Below are positions 1 through 10,200 of a DNA stretch of 64,000 bases, in pieces; position 1 is the stretch's first letter; the number at the start of each line of letters is the position of its first letter. Below the pieces are notes generated by a model. That model was given only the letters and a program-made list of their open reading frames with translations. It did no database searches and was not told the origin of the DNA. Location: positions 558,001 through 622,000 of the forward strand of contig JAITYX010000125.1 in the NCBI GenBank assembly GCA_021018815.1, written 5' to 3'. Made by a program: the position numbers and the translations under genes. The DNA is from Talinum fruticosum (Eukaryota; Streptophyta; Magnoliopsida; Caryophyllales; Talinaceae).

Positions 1-488
1 ACCATGTTAGACTCGAGGAATTAATGCTTTTGTAGGTGATATAGTCCCACCATAGGGGAGGACATATTTATGTTTCTTTTAAACTTCGTAGTTTGTTCTT
101 GTCTTAAAATTTCAGTTTCGTAATTGGTGGAGACTTTGTTATCGTAATTGTAAATATAAGTGATATTTGATTATGATTTGACCTATATGGTTATGCTAAA
201 AGATTTAAAGGGTGAGTGCCTTAATGTGTGATTCTGGTCATATGATGTGTTAGGGCGAGTGGCCCAATGTTGAAAAACTAATACGATATGTTTGTAGTGA
301 AAAGCTTAGTGTAGTGTAAATATAGTGCACGTAAAACAAGAATACTATATGATGCTCCCGTATGTCTATATGGGTGTGACTTTATAGGAAATTACAAAAT
401 AAACTACACTAAGTAAAAAACTATTAAGGTAGTAAGCAATAAATTATTTAAACAAGAGTTTAGCCTAAAGGAGTGATTCGTTGGCAGC
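1..488 (+). other. Untranslated leader of the Tekay-type element
   Basis: No open frame or LTR end is visible before the gag start at 489. By position this is the leader between the 5' LTR (outside the window) and gag. No primer-binding site is recognisable in it, so the 5' LTR border lies left of base 1. Confidence 0.5.
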
Positions 489-1500
489 ATGTTGGAAACT
501 AATGGGGAATCACAATTTAGGCCAACGCCTCTCAGCATAACATGGAAAGATATATGGCTGACTTTAGGGCACGCATGGAAGCTTTACGTGTTGGAATTCG
601 AGTGCGAGGATCGAATGCAACTACAAAAAAACCAAACAAATGGTGTAAACCTCAATGATCTTTTACTGATTGAGCTACTACAAAAGCAAGGTGAACAACT
701 TCGGAAACAAAGTGAACAAATACAAAAGCTTAATAAGAAAAAGGAACAAAAGACCGAGGGCGATAGTACACACATGTTTAAGGAACTAGCTAACCATAAA
801 CCTCCAACTTATAATGGAGCTCCCGATCCTCAAGTCTTTGATGAGTGGGTTAGAGAGAGGGAAAAACTTTTCGATGCTCTTCAATGCCCCGACAAATAGA
901 GGACCGACTTTGCTGGATTCTATCTCAAGGAGAGGCGAACTGTTAGGGGTGGGAGCAATTCAAAGAGTTCACGAAAACCGCTTCTATCCCATGTCTCTCC
1001 AAAAGGCCAAAGAAGATGAATTTTTGAAGTTAGAGTAAGGAAAGATGAGCGTCCTACACTATGCCTCCATGTTCATGGAGTTATCTCGATTTTCCCTCGC
1101 TTTGTAGGCGACGAAAGGTGAAGATGAATCGATTTGAAGGAGGATCGAAGTACAAATTAAAGGATCGAATGTTCGTGCGCACCTTTACTTCTTATCAAGA
1201 AATGTATGATACAATTGTTAATAAAGAGAGAGCTATGGATGAACGGGAAGCCTTCTATAGCAACCGATAGGGACACAAAAGGAAGGGAGACTAAAGTGAC
1301 CGTCACCAACCCCATTACCGTAACAAGAAGCCTTAATCGGATAAACCACAAGGCTCGGGATCGAGAGACTACCACCCAGCTTGTTATATCGTGCATATGG
1401 TAAACCCGGACACTACGCCCGAGCTTGTCGAGCCACCCAACAAAAAGGTTGCTACCGACGCGGAAGTCATCCACATCATATAAGGGATTGCCCCTACCTC
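489..1500 (+). pseudogene. gag: Gag remnant of Tekay-type element with two zinc-knuckle relics
   Basis: The first frame (489-899, 136 codons) has a Gln/Lys-rich coiled-coil-like stretch and then a PTYNGAPDPQVFDEW motif, the usual start of the chromovirus gag core. The frame then breaks; 900-1370 reads as gag only in pieces. Near 1381-1430 a frameshifted CCHC knuckle survives (GKPGHYARAC), and at 1454-1498 a second one reads CYRRGSHPHHIRDCP with Arg in place of the second Cys. Gag would package the element RNA. The several frameshifts rule out function. Confidence 0.75.
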
Positions 1501-1682
1501 CATCAGCGAAATGAGTAGAGGCAAAATGAAAATCATAATCAAGGTGGAGAACAATAACCTACTCAAAATCATGGCGGTATCAAAGGAATTAGGCAAACCA
1601 ATTTCGTAGCCCTCAACGGACCAAACAACAACCACCAAATCTCAACCAACCTCCGAGAAACAATGCTCGGCGAGTATACGCC

Positions 1683-1892
1683 ATGAGGAAGGATAAGGTC
1701 GAGGATGCTCCTAACGTGGTCACCGGTATTTTCTCTATTCAAACTTGCCCTATTATTGTGTTGTTCGATTCCGGTGCCACGCATTCATTTATTTCCTCTA
1801 AACTAGTTGAAAAACTAAAACTAGAGGCACGACCTTTGTCGTCCTTGCTCGCTCGTGGCCACCCCTATGGGAGACTCCGTGAAGTGTGCTAA
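1683..1892 (+). pseudogene. Aspartic protease remnant (retropepsin), Tekay-type element
   Basis: The frame carries the retropepsin active-site motif DSGATHSFIS at about codons 31-40 after a hydrophobic beta strand (PIIVLF). It stops at 1892, soon after the motif. The next frame at 1987-2187 (GMDWLSRYQAQIDC...) is the downstream flap and linker part in a shifted register. The protease would cut the Gag-Pol polyprotein. The rest of its coding sequence is duplicated downstream, which breaks the frame again. Confidence 0.8.
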
Positions 1893-2732
1893 AATGTTTA
1901 AGAATTTCCTTATTCGAATAGCCAATTAGGAGTTCTTCTCGGACTTATACCAATTTGACCTCACCAACTTAGATGTAATTTCGGGAATGGATTGGTTATC
2001 GAGGTATCAAGCTCAAATAGATTGCCTTAAGCAAAAAGTGACTCTGCCTAATGGGTGTAAGGTAGTTCATAGAAGAACCGCTATTAAACATGGAGTAGGA
2101 CTGATCTCAACATTAGAGGCACATAAACTATTAAATCGGGGATGCGAAGGATTTATATGTAATGTGGTAGACCTAAATTCAACCTAGCCTTCGTGGATAG
2201 TATTCTAGAAGTTTGCGAGTTCCCCGATGTGTTCCCGGACAAAATTCCTCGCTGCCACGCATTCATTTATTTCCTCTAAACTGGTTGAAAAACTAAAACT
2301 AGAGGCACGACCTTTGTCGTCCCTACGCTCGTGGCCACTCCTACGGGAGACTCTGTGAAGTGTGCTAAAATGTTTAAGAATTTCCCTATTCGAATAGCCA
2401 ATTAGGAGTTCTTCGCATACTTATACCAATTTGACCTCACCAACTTAGATGTAATTTTGGGAATGGATTGGTTATCGAGGTATCAAGCTCAAATAGATTG
2501 CCTTAAGCAAAAGTGACTCTGCCTAATAGGTGTAAGGTAGTTCATAGAAGAACTGCTATTAAACATGGAGTAGGACTGATCTCGACATTAGAGGCACATA
2601 AACTGTTAAATCGGGGATGCGAAGGATTCATATGTAATGTGGTAGACCTAAATTCAACCTAGCCTTCTATGGATAGAATTCTAGAAGTTTGCGAGTTCCC
2701 CGATGTGTTCCCGCACAAAATTCCCGCATGCC
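1775..2732 (+). repeat. Direct tandem duplication, two units of about 475 bp, in the protease-RT linker
   Basis: Unit 1 (about 1775-2250) begins with the bases after the protease active site and ends at the segment coding EFPDVFP. Unit 2 (about 2255-2732) repeats it almost base for base, including the stretch coding SSKLVEKLKLEAR and the later MDWLSRYQAQID. Small indels differ between units. After unit 2 the sequence runs on into RT. The duplication is inside the element, not at its ends. Confidence 0.9.
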
Positions 2733-2734
2733 AC

Positions 2735-3545
2735 CACAAAGGGAGGCAGATTTCGCATTGTCTTAATTCCCGGAGCATCACCTATATCCAAGGCTCACTA
2801 CCATATGGCTCCGGAAGAACTCAAGGAGCTTAAGACCTAGTTGGAGGAATTGTTGGAGAAAGGATACATTAGGCCTAGCACTTCGCCTGCGGAGCACCGG
2901 TGTTATTCGTAAAGAAGAAGGATGGAAGTTTAAGATTGTGCATCGACTATAGAGAGTCGAATAAGATCACCATCAAAAATCGATATCATTTGCCTCAAAT
3001 CGAAGACTTTTTGACCAACTCGGAGGAGCTAGCACCTTTTCCAAAATAGACCTTCGATCTGGATGCCATCAACTCCGCATTCAAGAGGGTGATATACCCA
3101 AACAAGCATTAAGAACCCGATATGGACATTACGAATTTGTTGTGATGCCATTTCGTTTTACCAATGCTCCAGCAGCTTTTATAGACCTTATGAATCGTGT
3201 TTTCAAGCCCTACCTAGACCAGTTTGTTGTAGTTTTCATTGCTGACATACTCGGTCTATTCAAAACCCCGAAGATCATCCTCAACATTTGAGAACCGTTT
3301 TGGAAGTATTGAGAAAGAATGAGTTGTATGCCAAGCTCAAGAAGTGCAAATTTTGGATAGAAAAAGTGCCTTTCTTAGGTCATGTAGTCTCTAAAGACGG
3401 AGTGTCCGTCGACCCACAAAAGATAGAAGCAATAACATTATGGCCTAGACCAAAGAACGCAAGAGAAGTAAGTGCTTCTTAGGATTGATAGGATATTATA
3501 GGAAGTTTGCTCGAGACTTCTCAAAAATTGTTATGTCTCTCATGA
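2735..3545 (+). pseudogene. Reverse transcriptase remnant, Tekay-type element
   Basis: Conserved Ty3/gypsy RT blocks appear in order across several frames: [26 protein letters not shown], the FSKIDLRSG catalytic block (about 3038-3065), MPF(R)FTNAPAAF, and a final block read as FIADI where FIDDI is expected. The 3288-3482 frame gives KNELYAKLKKCKFW and FLGHVVSKDGVSVDP, the thumb and connection. The change of one of the paired Asp codons to Ala would abolish polymerase activity; frameshifts break the frame as well. Confidence 0.85.
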
Positions 3546-3559
3546 ACTTAACAAGGAAA

Positions 3560-4030
3560 TCGGTTCGTTATGAATGAACGAAAAATGCAAGGAGACTTTT
3601 AAGGAGCTGAAGTAGAGACTAACGACGGCACCTATACTAGCTTGACCAAAAGACAACGAAGATTTGATTGTATACAATGATGCATCTCGAAATGGTTTAA
3701 GGTGTGTATTAATGCAAGAAGGTAGAGTCATAGCTTATGCCTCACGTCAACCGAAGCCACATGAAAAGAACTATCCAACACATGACTTGGAACTCGCGCC
3801 GGTAATCTTTGCTTTGAAGGTTTGGCAAGCATTACCTCTATGGTGTGCATACTCGAAATATTCACGGACCATCAAAGCCTTAAATACCTTTTCTCGCAAA
3901 AAGATATAAACCTCAAACAAAGAAGATGGTTGGAGTTTCTTAAGGATTACGAAGTGAATTTCCAAGTACCACCCGAAAAGGCGAATGTGGTAGTTGATGC
4001 CCTAAGTCGTAGGCCATACCCAGTTGTCAA
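3560..4030 (+). pseudogene. RNase H remnant, Tekay-type element
   Basis: The frame from 3664 gives a first catalytic Asp block ([13 protein letters not shown]), then [23 protein letters not shown], with the Glu of the active site. After a frameshift near 3840 the frame from 3822 gives [11 protein letters not shown] and [10 protein letters not shown], holding the last two conserved acids. This order is typical of gypsy RNase H. The enzyme would remove the RNA strand during reverse transcription; here it is split by a frameshift. Confidence 0.85.
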
Positions 4031-4149
4031 TCAACTTCTTTCACTGCCTTTAGAATTACATGAAAAGTTCAATAAGTTGGAAATCAATGTGATAGTGAGG
4101 GCCGAAAAGTCAATACTATACGCTATAGAAGTTCGACCCACCCTCATAG

Positions 4150-5270
4150 AGGAGATTCGAGAAGCTTAAAGTTGAGCCCCCAATTGGAGAAGACAAAGAC
4201 AGAGATCTTAATGGGGAAAGCACCTGGGTGCATAATTCACAAAAATTGGACTGTGAGGTTTCGGAATCGTCTGTGTGTTCCAACGAATGAAAACCTTAAA
4301 AAGAAGATTCTTGATGAAGGTCACAATATCCAACATTCCGTACACCCCGGTGGGAATAAATTATACAAGGACTTGAAGCGGATATTTTGGTGAAGTAAAA
4401 TGAAGCAGGAGGTAGCTGAGTATGCGGCCAAGTGTTTGACTTGCTAATGGGTTAAATAGGAGCATCGAGTGGCCCACAGGTCTTCTCCAACCGTTAGATA
4501 TACCGGAATGGAAATAGGACTCTATTTCCATAGATTTTGTGGTAGGGCTACCAAGAACACAACGAGGAAACAATGCCATTTGGGTGATTGTGGCTAGATT
4601 AACCAAGACTACACACTTCATAGCCATGAAGAATACTTGGACCTTAAACCAGCTCGCCAATGCTTTCTTAGAAGATATTGCCGAGCTACATGGAGTGCCT
4701 AGATCAATAGTATCCGATCGTGATACTAGGTTTTAAGCGAGGATTTTGGCGTAAACTCCAAGATGCATTTGGGACAAGGTTGAACTTCAGCTCGGTCTTT
4801 CACCCGGCATCAAATGGTCAAACAAAGCGAACAATTCAAACATTAGAAGACATGCTCCAAGCTTGTGTCTTAGACTTCAAAACGTCTTCGGATGAACAAT
4901 TAGCTCTCAGTAAGTTTTCTTAGACTTCAAAACGTCTTCGGATGAAGCCTTGTATGGAAGAAGTGTAGAACACCTCTATGTTGGCAAGAGATTTATGAAG
5001 CTTTGAGTATCGGTCCCGAGTTAATTCAAGCTGCCACTTGGAAAATCAAGGTAATAGCCATAAGAAGAGTTACGTTGATAAACGTCAAAGACCACTCGAG
5101 TTTGGGGTAGGAGATCAAGTATTCCTAAAAGTGTCACCCACAAAAGGAGTCATGAGATTTGGACAAGCTGGTAAACTTACTCCAAGATATATTGGTCCAT
5201 ATCCTATCATTGAACAGATTGGAGAAGTGGCATATCGACTCGAGTTACCTAGAGAGCTTGCGTAGATATA
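4150..5270 (+). pseudogene. Integrase remnant, Tekay-type element
   Basis: An N-terminal HHCC zinc region (ILDEGHNIQHSVHPGG and a later CLTC), a core with DFVVGLPRT and IVSDRDTRF (the first two catalytic acids), and a C-terminal GPYP motif (TPRYIGPYPIIEQIG) are all present across frames. In the block that normally carries the third acid the sequence reads NGQTKRT, with Lys where Glu is expected. About 33 bases (around 4868 and 4920) are duplicated in tandem inside the core. Integrase would insert the cDNA; this copy cannot. Confidence 0.85.
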
Positions 5271-5492
5271 TCTCGGACCCTTCTCAAGTGATCGAATCCG
5301 AACCTCTACAACTATGAGAAGACTTGACTTATGAGGAATGTCCAATAGAGATCTTAGATAGAAAGGAAAAACAACTTCGTAGAAAGGTTATCCCACTAGT
5401 AAAGGTTTCGTGGGCGAATTATGTTGTATCGGAGGCAACATAGGAACTAGAGAAGGATATGCGATCTAAGTATCCTCACCTTTTCGATTGAT
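5271..5492 (+). pseudogene. Chromodomain-like C-terminal tail of integrase
   Basis: After the GPY region the frames give YISDPSQVIESEPLQL and then PIEILDRKEKQLRRK and VKVSWANYVVSEA. This matches the Tekay-type chromodomain, which is thought to steer integration to marked chromatin. A stop and a frameshift interrupt it. Confidence 0.65.
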
Positions 5493-5527
5493 CAAGTTGG
5501 TATAAGTTTCAAGGACAAAACTTCTTT

Positions 5528-5539
5528 TAGGGGGAAGAA
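5528..5539 (+). other. Polypurine tract of the Tekay-type element
   Basis: A purine run (AGGGGGAAGAA) directly precedes the LTR start TGTAATATC. It is the expected plus-strand primer site. Confidence 0.75.
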
Positions 5540-5711
5540 TGTAATATCTTGAAAATTTAAATTTATATAATTTAAATATATTGATGTTATTATGCATGAT
5601 TTAATTTATAATTTTTTCAAGTAGCTTGAGCTCATAGGTGATCGATTAGAATGTGTATTTTTTTAGTTAAAAGGAAAGTTTAATATTAGAACAAAGATAA
5701 CTAAAACCTTA

Positions 5712-5712
5712 A

Positions 5713-5774
<62 letters not shown>

Positions 5775-5788
5775 TAATAATAATAATA
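5712..5788 (+). repeat. (AAT)n microsatellite inside the LTR
   Basis: About 25 AAT units with one AAC interruption lie about 170 bases into the LTR. A longer array of the same triplet (opposite strand) is found in the solo LTR at 16197-19139. Confidence 0.95.
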
Positions 5789-6842
5789 TCAACGCGCATA
5801 TTAAAAGGGAAAGTTTCCTCATTTTCTAACCCTAACTTTTCCCCGTGCCTAACTAAATTTCTAAAACTTTCAGCTTAAAAAAATCTAATTGGTGCTGCTT
5901 GTTTTGCGCAAGAGTAGAAAAAGGAGAAGAAGAAAAAAAGATAAATAAATAAAAATAGTGGGAGGTTATTGAAGATTTTTGAACGTGGAATGGAGAAGAG
6001 GGAGTAGAAGTTGAAATCGGTTTATCAATTTCACAAGAGAGTCTCATTCCTCATTCCCTATCGACGTAATTTTTCCACTCCTCTTCTCACATTTTCCCTT
6101 CACTCTTCCTCTTCACACTATTGCAATTTTTTTCATCAAGTTTCCTCCGGCCAGCCACCACCGTCTCGGCACAACCACCCACAGCCACGGGGAGAGTACA
6201 CTCGCAACCCAAATTATTCAAGTAAGTGTTTGTTTTGTTTAGGGGTTTGAAACCCTAAATTTTAGTTCTTATCCTTCACTTCAAACTCTTAAAAATGTTT
6301 GACGTTCATTTTTCTACCTAAAATTTGAAGTTTAATTCACTTCCAGCATCGAAGAATTTGTTTGGTTTGGTTTGCCCTTTTCAATTGCATTAAGGTAATA
6401 ATTTACATCGTTTCTCTTCTTTTCTTAGCATGGTGGAAAAGTTAATGAACATGATCTATTTTAGTATAAATTAGAGATAGTAAAAATCATATTTTTGATA
6501 GCCAAATTTGTTGGGTCGAAGTGTTTTATGGTTGAAGAAATTCTTAAATTTACGTTTAACCGAAATAGTTTTCGTGGCTGATTTTAAAAATCTACCAAAA
6601 ATCATAGTCATGTTCAAAACTTATAATTTTTGGTGAGGAGGTATATTGTTGAGTTTACTATCATTAGGTTTTTTAATCACGTCAATTGGACCTAAATTGA
6701 ATTAATTATGAATTTTCACCCAAAACAAGTACTAGTCAGAACTAAACTAACGATAGTTATGTTTATTCCGATTTTGAACCCTTTGTGGTTCTTGGATCCT
6801 GCTTGAGTTATAAATAAGAATTTTAGAGCATAAGATAAGCTT

Positions 6843-6851
6843 TTATTTTTA
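6843..6851 (+). repeat. 9-bp target-site duplication, left copy
   Basis: TTATTTTTA directly precedes the left inverted repeat and is identical to 8547-8555. Confidence 0.9.
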
Positions 6852-7411
6852 GGGTTATTGGATCGGAATAATACACACTTTGAGGGTATTGGCCAAATAT
6901 AATATGAACAATTTCCTTGGCTGCGAACAGAACCAACTTTGGGGGTATTTTCCAATATCGGAACGCCATCGAGTTTTATGGGCGGCGACTCGTCGGAAAT
7001 CTGACGTGGCAATTTTTTTGACACGTGTACGGCGGAGTCAATTTTTTGACTAAATTTATGATATTTAAATGCCACATATGCAAGGATTTTAATTTTTAAA
7101 AAAATCTCTCACCTCCCTCTCTCTGTCTCTCTCGCTCTCGCTCGTCTCGCTCTCTCTCTCCCGTGCTCTTCGCTCTCGGCATCTCTGTCTCTCTCGCTCT
7201 CCTCCCTCTCTCTGTCTCTCTCTCTTCCCTGCTCCTCGCTCTCATCCCTCTCTCTCGAATCCCTCGCTCTCGCTCTCCTCCCTTTCTCTCGTCTCTCTCA
7301 CTCCTGTTCTCTTCCGTCTATCTCTGTCTCTCTTGCTACCGCTCTCTTCCCTCCCTCTTTGTCTCTCTCCCTTCCCCTGCTCCCTCTTTGTCTCTCTATG
7401 TCGCTCTCCGC
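6852..7411 (+). repeat. Left terminal inverted repeat of the MULE
   Basis: This 560-bp segment is the inverse of 7996-8546. Its outer part reads GGGTTATTGGATCGGAATAA; its inner part (7108-7411) is a degenerate CTCTCTC-rich run. The two arms together could fold into a hairpin of more than 500 pairs. Confidence 0.9.
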
Positions 7412-7756
7412 TCCATTGGCCGAGTGTTGAAGGAGGGTATGCTCGGGATTGTTGTCGATTTATTTGTCGATGCCAAGGTCTTGCTCGAGTTGGAGAAGTC
7501 CGAGACTTGGGTGGAAATGAGGGAGAAACTCATGCCTAATGGCCGGATAATGGTGAACTGTGGTGGGGCGAACGCGAGTGGGGGTGAGAGAGGGTGGGAG
7601 GCCAATTTAACCATTGAGGCAATGTGTCGAGCACTTGGTGGGCAATTTGTGAATTGGAAGAAGATGCTTGAGAATGAGAGTGGGAACTATCCGGCATTGA
7701 CTCGGACCATTGCCGGACTTGGAAATTTGGTCCGCCAATGTGCCGGAGAAGCTTAG
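7163..7756 (+). CDS. Chimeric open frame: inverted repeat fused to captured gene piece
   Basis: A 197-codon frame starts inside the CT-rich inverted repeat, giving about 85 residues of Leu/Ser/Pro-rich low-complexity sequence, and runs without a stop into the captured methyltransferase-like segment from about residue 90 on. It ends at the first frameshift. The repeat-coded part looks like a hydrophobic signal-like stretch but is simply translated CT repeat. Pack-MULEs are known to make such fusion transcripts. Nothing in the sequence proves that this one is expressed; the open frame may be chance. Confidence 0.35.
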   Translation: MLFALGISVSLALLPLSVSLSSLLLALIPLSRIPRSRSPPFLSSLSLLFSSVYLCLSCYRSLPSLFVSLPSPAPSLSLYVALRSIGRVLKEGMLGIVVDLFVDAKVLLELEKSETWVEMREKLMPNGRIMVNCGGANASGGERGWEANLTIEAMCRALGGQFVNWKKMLENESGNYPALTRTIAGLGNLVRQCAGEA

Positions 7757-7800
7757 CTCCGAGTGTCAAGCTATGGAGGCCGTGTGAGCCCTAGCTTGCC
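7424..7800 (+). pseudogene. Captured fragment of a spermidine-synthase/SAM-methyltransferase-like gene
   Basis: Between the inverted repeats the + strand codes a globular protein piece: GIVVDLFVDAKVLLELEKS, then LMPNGRIMVNCGG, then LTIEAMCRALGGQFVNWKKM. To my knowledge this resembles the C-terminal part of plant S-adenosylmethionine-dependent methyltransferase/spermidine-synthase-like proteins, which have a VVDLF strand and an MPNGR-MVNCGG block. After ALT near 7700 one extra base shifts the frame; the +1 frame continues GPLPDLEIWSANVPEKLSS, and a second shift near 7768 gives VKLWRPCEP and a stop at about 7794, which looks like the natural C-terminus. So the donor's 3' coding end was captured and has since picked up two frameshifts. 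The donor gene is not in this window. Family assignment is from memory of the motifs and is moderately sure. Confidence 0.6.
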
Positions 7801-7995
7801 ATGAGTCATTACATCACAAAAGCCAAATTTGCATCACATAAAGGCATGTCATTCAAGTATATATTTAGGTCTGTGCAACATGTGAATTTGTGGCATCTCT
7901 CATCATTATATTCAATTGAAACTCACCCTTCAATTGTTGTAGCCAACCTCTACTTTGCCGGTGAATGCTAATTTTTGTTTCCTAGTTCTTTCCCT

Positions 7996-8546
7996 GCGGA
8001 GAGCGACAAAGAGAGACAAAGAGGGAGCAGGGGAAGGGAGAGAGACAGAGAGAGGGAAGAGAGCGGTACCGAGAGAGACAGGACGGACGGAAGAGAACGG
8101 GAGCGAGAGAGACAGAGAGAGGGAGGAGAGAGAGAGCGAGGGATTCAGAGAGAGGGATGAGAGCGAGGAGCAGGGGAAGAGAGAGAGAGATAGAGAGAGG
8201 GAGGAGAGCGAGGGAGATGGAGGAGAGACGAGCGAGAGCGAGAGAGACAGAGATGGCGAGAGCGAGAGAGATAGAGAGGGAGGAGAGAGATTTTCTTTTT
8301 TTTTAATTAAAATCCTTGCATACGTGGCATTTAAATATAATAAATTTAGTCAAAAATTGACTCCACCGTACACGTGTCAAAAAATTTGCCACGTCGGATT
8401 TCCGACGAGTCGCCGCCCATAAAACCTCGGTGGCGTTCGATATTGGAAAATACCCCTAAAGTTGGTTCCGTTCGCAGCCAAGGAAATTGTTCGTATTATA
8501 TTTGGCCAATACCCCCAAAGTGTGTATTATTTCGATCTAATAACCC
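7996..8546 (-). repeat. Right terminal inverted repeat of the MULE
   Basis: A GA-rich run (7996-8290) followed by 256 bases of unique sequence ending CTAATAACCC, the inverse of the left end. It is followed at once by the second TTATTTTTA. Confidence 0.9.
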
Positions 8547-9935
8547 TTATTTTTATGTAAAAATTCAGTATCAAGAACTTGAGTTATGGCTTTTGGAAGT
8601 TGAGTCCGAAAGTGGACAAGTGTCTGGTAAAATTTAAATCAATCATAATTGATAAAATAATAACAATAATAACAATAATAATTTAATTGCACAACCAGAA
8701 GTCATTATATTTTGTTAGTAACCAGAAAGTACGCATGAGTTAGGTTTTACTAGCATCACAATTATCCATAGCGAAATTTAGAATTAATTGAGTGGTGACG
8801 TGAAAATGTTATTATTTAGGTCATCGATTAGTTGAGCTCAAGCTTAGGAAATTGCATTTTGCTAGGTAATACTTATCCCCTAACTCCCCTTTAATCCCTT
8901 TAATATATATTTTGGTAATTATTAAAGTATGTTTATGTTGTTGGCATCCCGAAAGGGGACTTTTGAAACAAATTGAGTTATTTGATGTTGTTTCCAAAAT
9001 GTTGTTGAACCTTTGGTTATGGAAATCGTTGGGTTAAGGATCAAAATATATTTTTCTTAAAATGTTAGAATCATGTTTTGGGTTAGGATGGTTAGTGTGA
9101 GTTGAATGAAAGAACTTTGCATAAAATATTAATTAAGAAAGAGAAAGATCACAGTGAGTTTAGCAGATACTTGTTTTATTAAGTGAGACTAATAAGTCTC
9201 CCCGGGTAATTTCATGCAAGGTTTCGGTACGACTCTCCATAAGAGACGTACGCCAAGGTTTTCGGATACGGATCATAACTAAGGAACGTATGCAAAGGTT
9301 TTTGGATACCATTTAGCGGTATGTCATGAGTTAGTTTCGGTTGCAAGCATGAGACCCATCCGGGTCGCTCGCCAATAGATAATCAAAGATTTATAATGTA
9401 TAAGAGAGTTATTAAATGGGACTTAGCTAATAAACTAGCTAAGTAGCACGAAATTAAGTAAATCTTTTTATAAGTTGTTTAAATTATGGCTAATAACCTT
9501 TGTATACTATTTGAATAGCTTCCCCTCATCTACAAATGTTTGAAATATACTGAATCGTGTTTAACTATTAGGGATGAGTATTATTGAGTTTTGACTCATT
9601 GTATGAACTATTTTGTTTTCGGTGTTGATGGGTTGCATGGGGATCCGGGTATTCGATAAAGTGAGGTCGTTGTGTCATTCCATAGTGTTGTTCTAGTGCG
9701 TGCACTTGGATTTTAAATTTTAGATGTCTTTAGTTAAGTTAAAACTTTTATGTTTAGGTTTAATTTTGGTATCACATTCAGTTGTTACATTTGAAGTTTT
9801 TAGTACGGTATTTCTTCGAGTTTTAGCCTCGTGTTTTCGCAAGAAATACGGCAGTAATGACCGTTTAGTTTTTCTCTCGTATTAATTAAGATTTAAAATA
9901 TTAAATAAGTAAATTAGAAATTTCAGGGCGTTACA

Positions 9936-10200
9936 AGTAGGCTTACCTTTTATTAAACAAAAGCAAGTATTATGCTATACTTTTATGTTTTGTTTTATCG
10001 CTCACCTAGAGGTAAAAATAAAAATTAGACCGCCTAATTAGACCACCCTCAAAATTAATTAAAATAAAGCGTAAAGTAGATAAGCGGACCACCTAATTGA
10101 ACTATCCAATAAATAAGGAAACCATCTAATTGGACTGTAAAAAATGAAATATAGAGTTAAGAATTAAAAGAGGGATATTCTGCCCGGCCAGCCTACCATT
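9936..10200 (-). other. 3' non-coding part of the Tat/Ogre-type element
   Basis: About 260 bases with repeated short motifs of the form GACC(A/G)CCTAATT, no open frame. It directly abuts the end of the inserted Tekay LTR. Confidence 0.45.

Larger units (their letters stand above)
6852..8546. mobile_element. Pack-MULE: Mutator-like element with captured gene fragment
   Basis: Both ends carry long inverted repeats: 6852-7411 and 7996-8546. The outer 256 bases of each are unique sequence (GGGTTATTGGATCG... at the left); the inner roughly 300 bases are degenerate CT runs on the left and GA runs on the right, still inverse to one another. The flanks hold a perfect 9-bp direct repeat TTATTTTTA (6843-6851 and 8547-8555), the duplication size of Mutator-like elements. 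No transposase is present. The centre (about 7424-7800) holds a piece of a cellular gene. It was inserted into the 3' LTR of the Tekay element and so is younger than that element. Confidence 0.9.
1..9935 (+). mobile_element. Ty3/gypsy LTR retrotransposon, Tekay-type chromovirus, 5' LTR outside window
   Basis: Gag, protease, reverse transcriptase, RNase H, integrase and a chromodomain-like tail follow in this order on the + strand and lead into a polypurine tract and a 3' LTR (5540-9935). The order RT-RH-IN is that of Ty3/gypsy. The tail with the motif ILDRKEKQLRRKVIPLVKV after integrase is typical of the Tekay/Del branch of chromoviruses. Every domain is broken by frameshifts or stops, and two catalytic positions are lost (FIADI in RT, Lys for the third integrase acid), so the copy is dead. 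Sequence after 9935 belongs to another, minus-strand element, so this copy is nested in it. The base after the LTR starts AGTAG, the expected 5-bp target duplication, whose partner would be left of the window. Confidence 0.88.
5540..9935 (+). repeat. 3' LTR of the Tekay-type element, opened by a MULE
   Basis: It starts TGTAATATC right after the polypurine tract and ends GGGCGTTACA, the start being a mutated inverse of the end. Removing the inserted MULE and one copy of its 9-bp duplication leaves about 2.69 kb, a plausible LTR size. The LTR holds an (AAT)n array at 5712-5788 and a CT-rich, transcribed-leader-like stretch near 6040-6200. The segment 8556-9935 is LTR sequence beyond the MULE and has no gene. 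Confidence 0.8.

Noticed and set aside
7955..8422. Arg/Glu/Ser-rich open frame resembling an SR-type protein
   Set aside because: It is the GA-rich inverted repeat of the MULE read as protein.
9767..9783. TTTGGTATCACATTCAG as a primer-binding site
   Set aside because: It resembles the tRNA-iMet site but lies inside the LTR, about 150 bases before its end, where a primer site cannot work.
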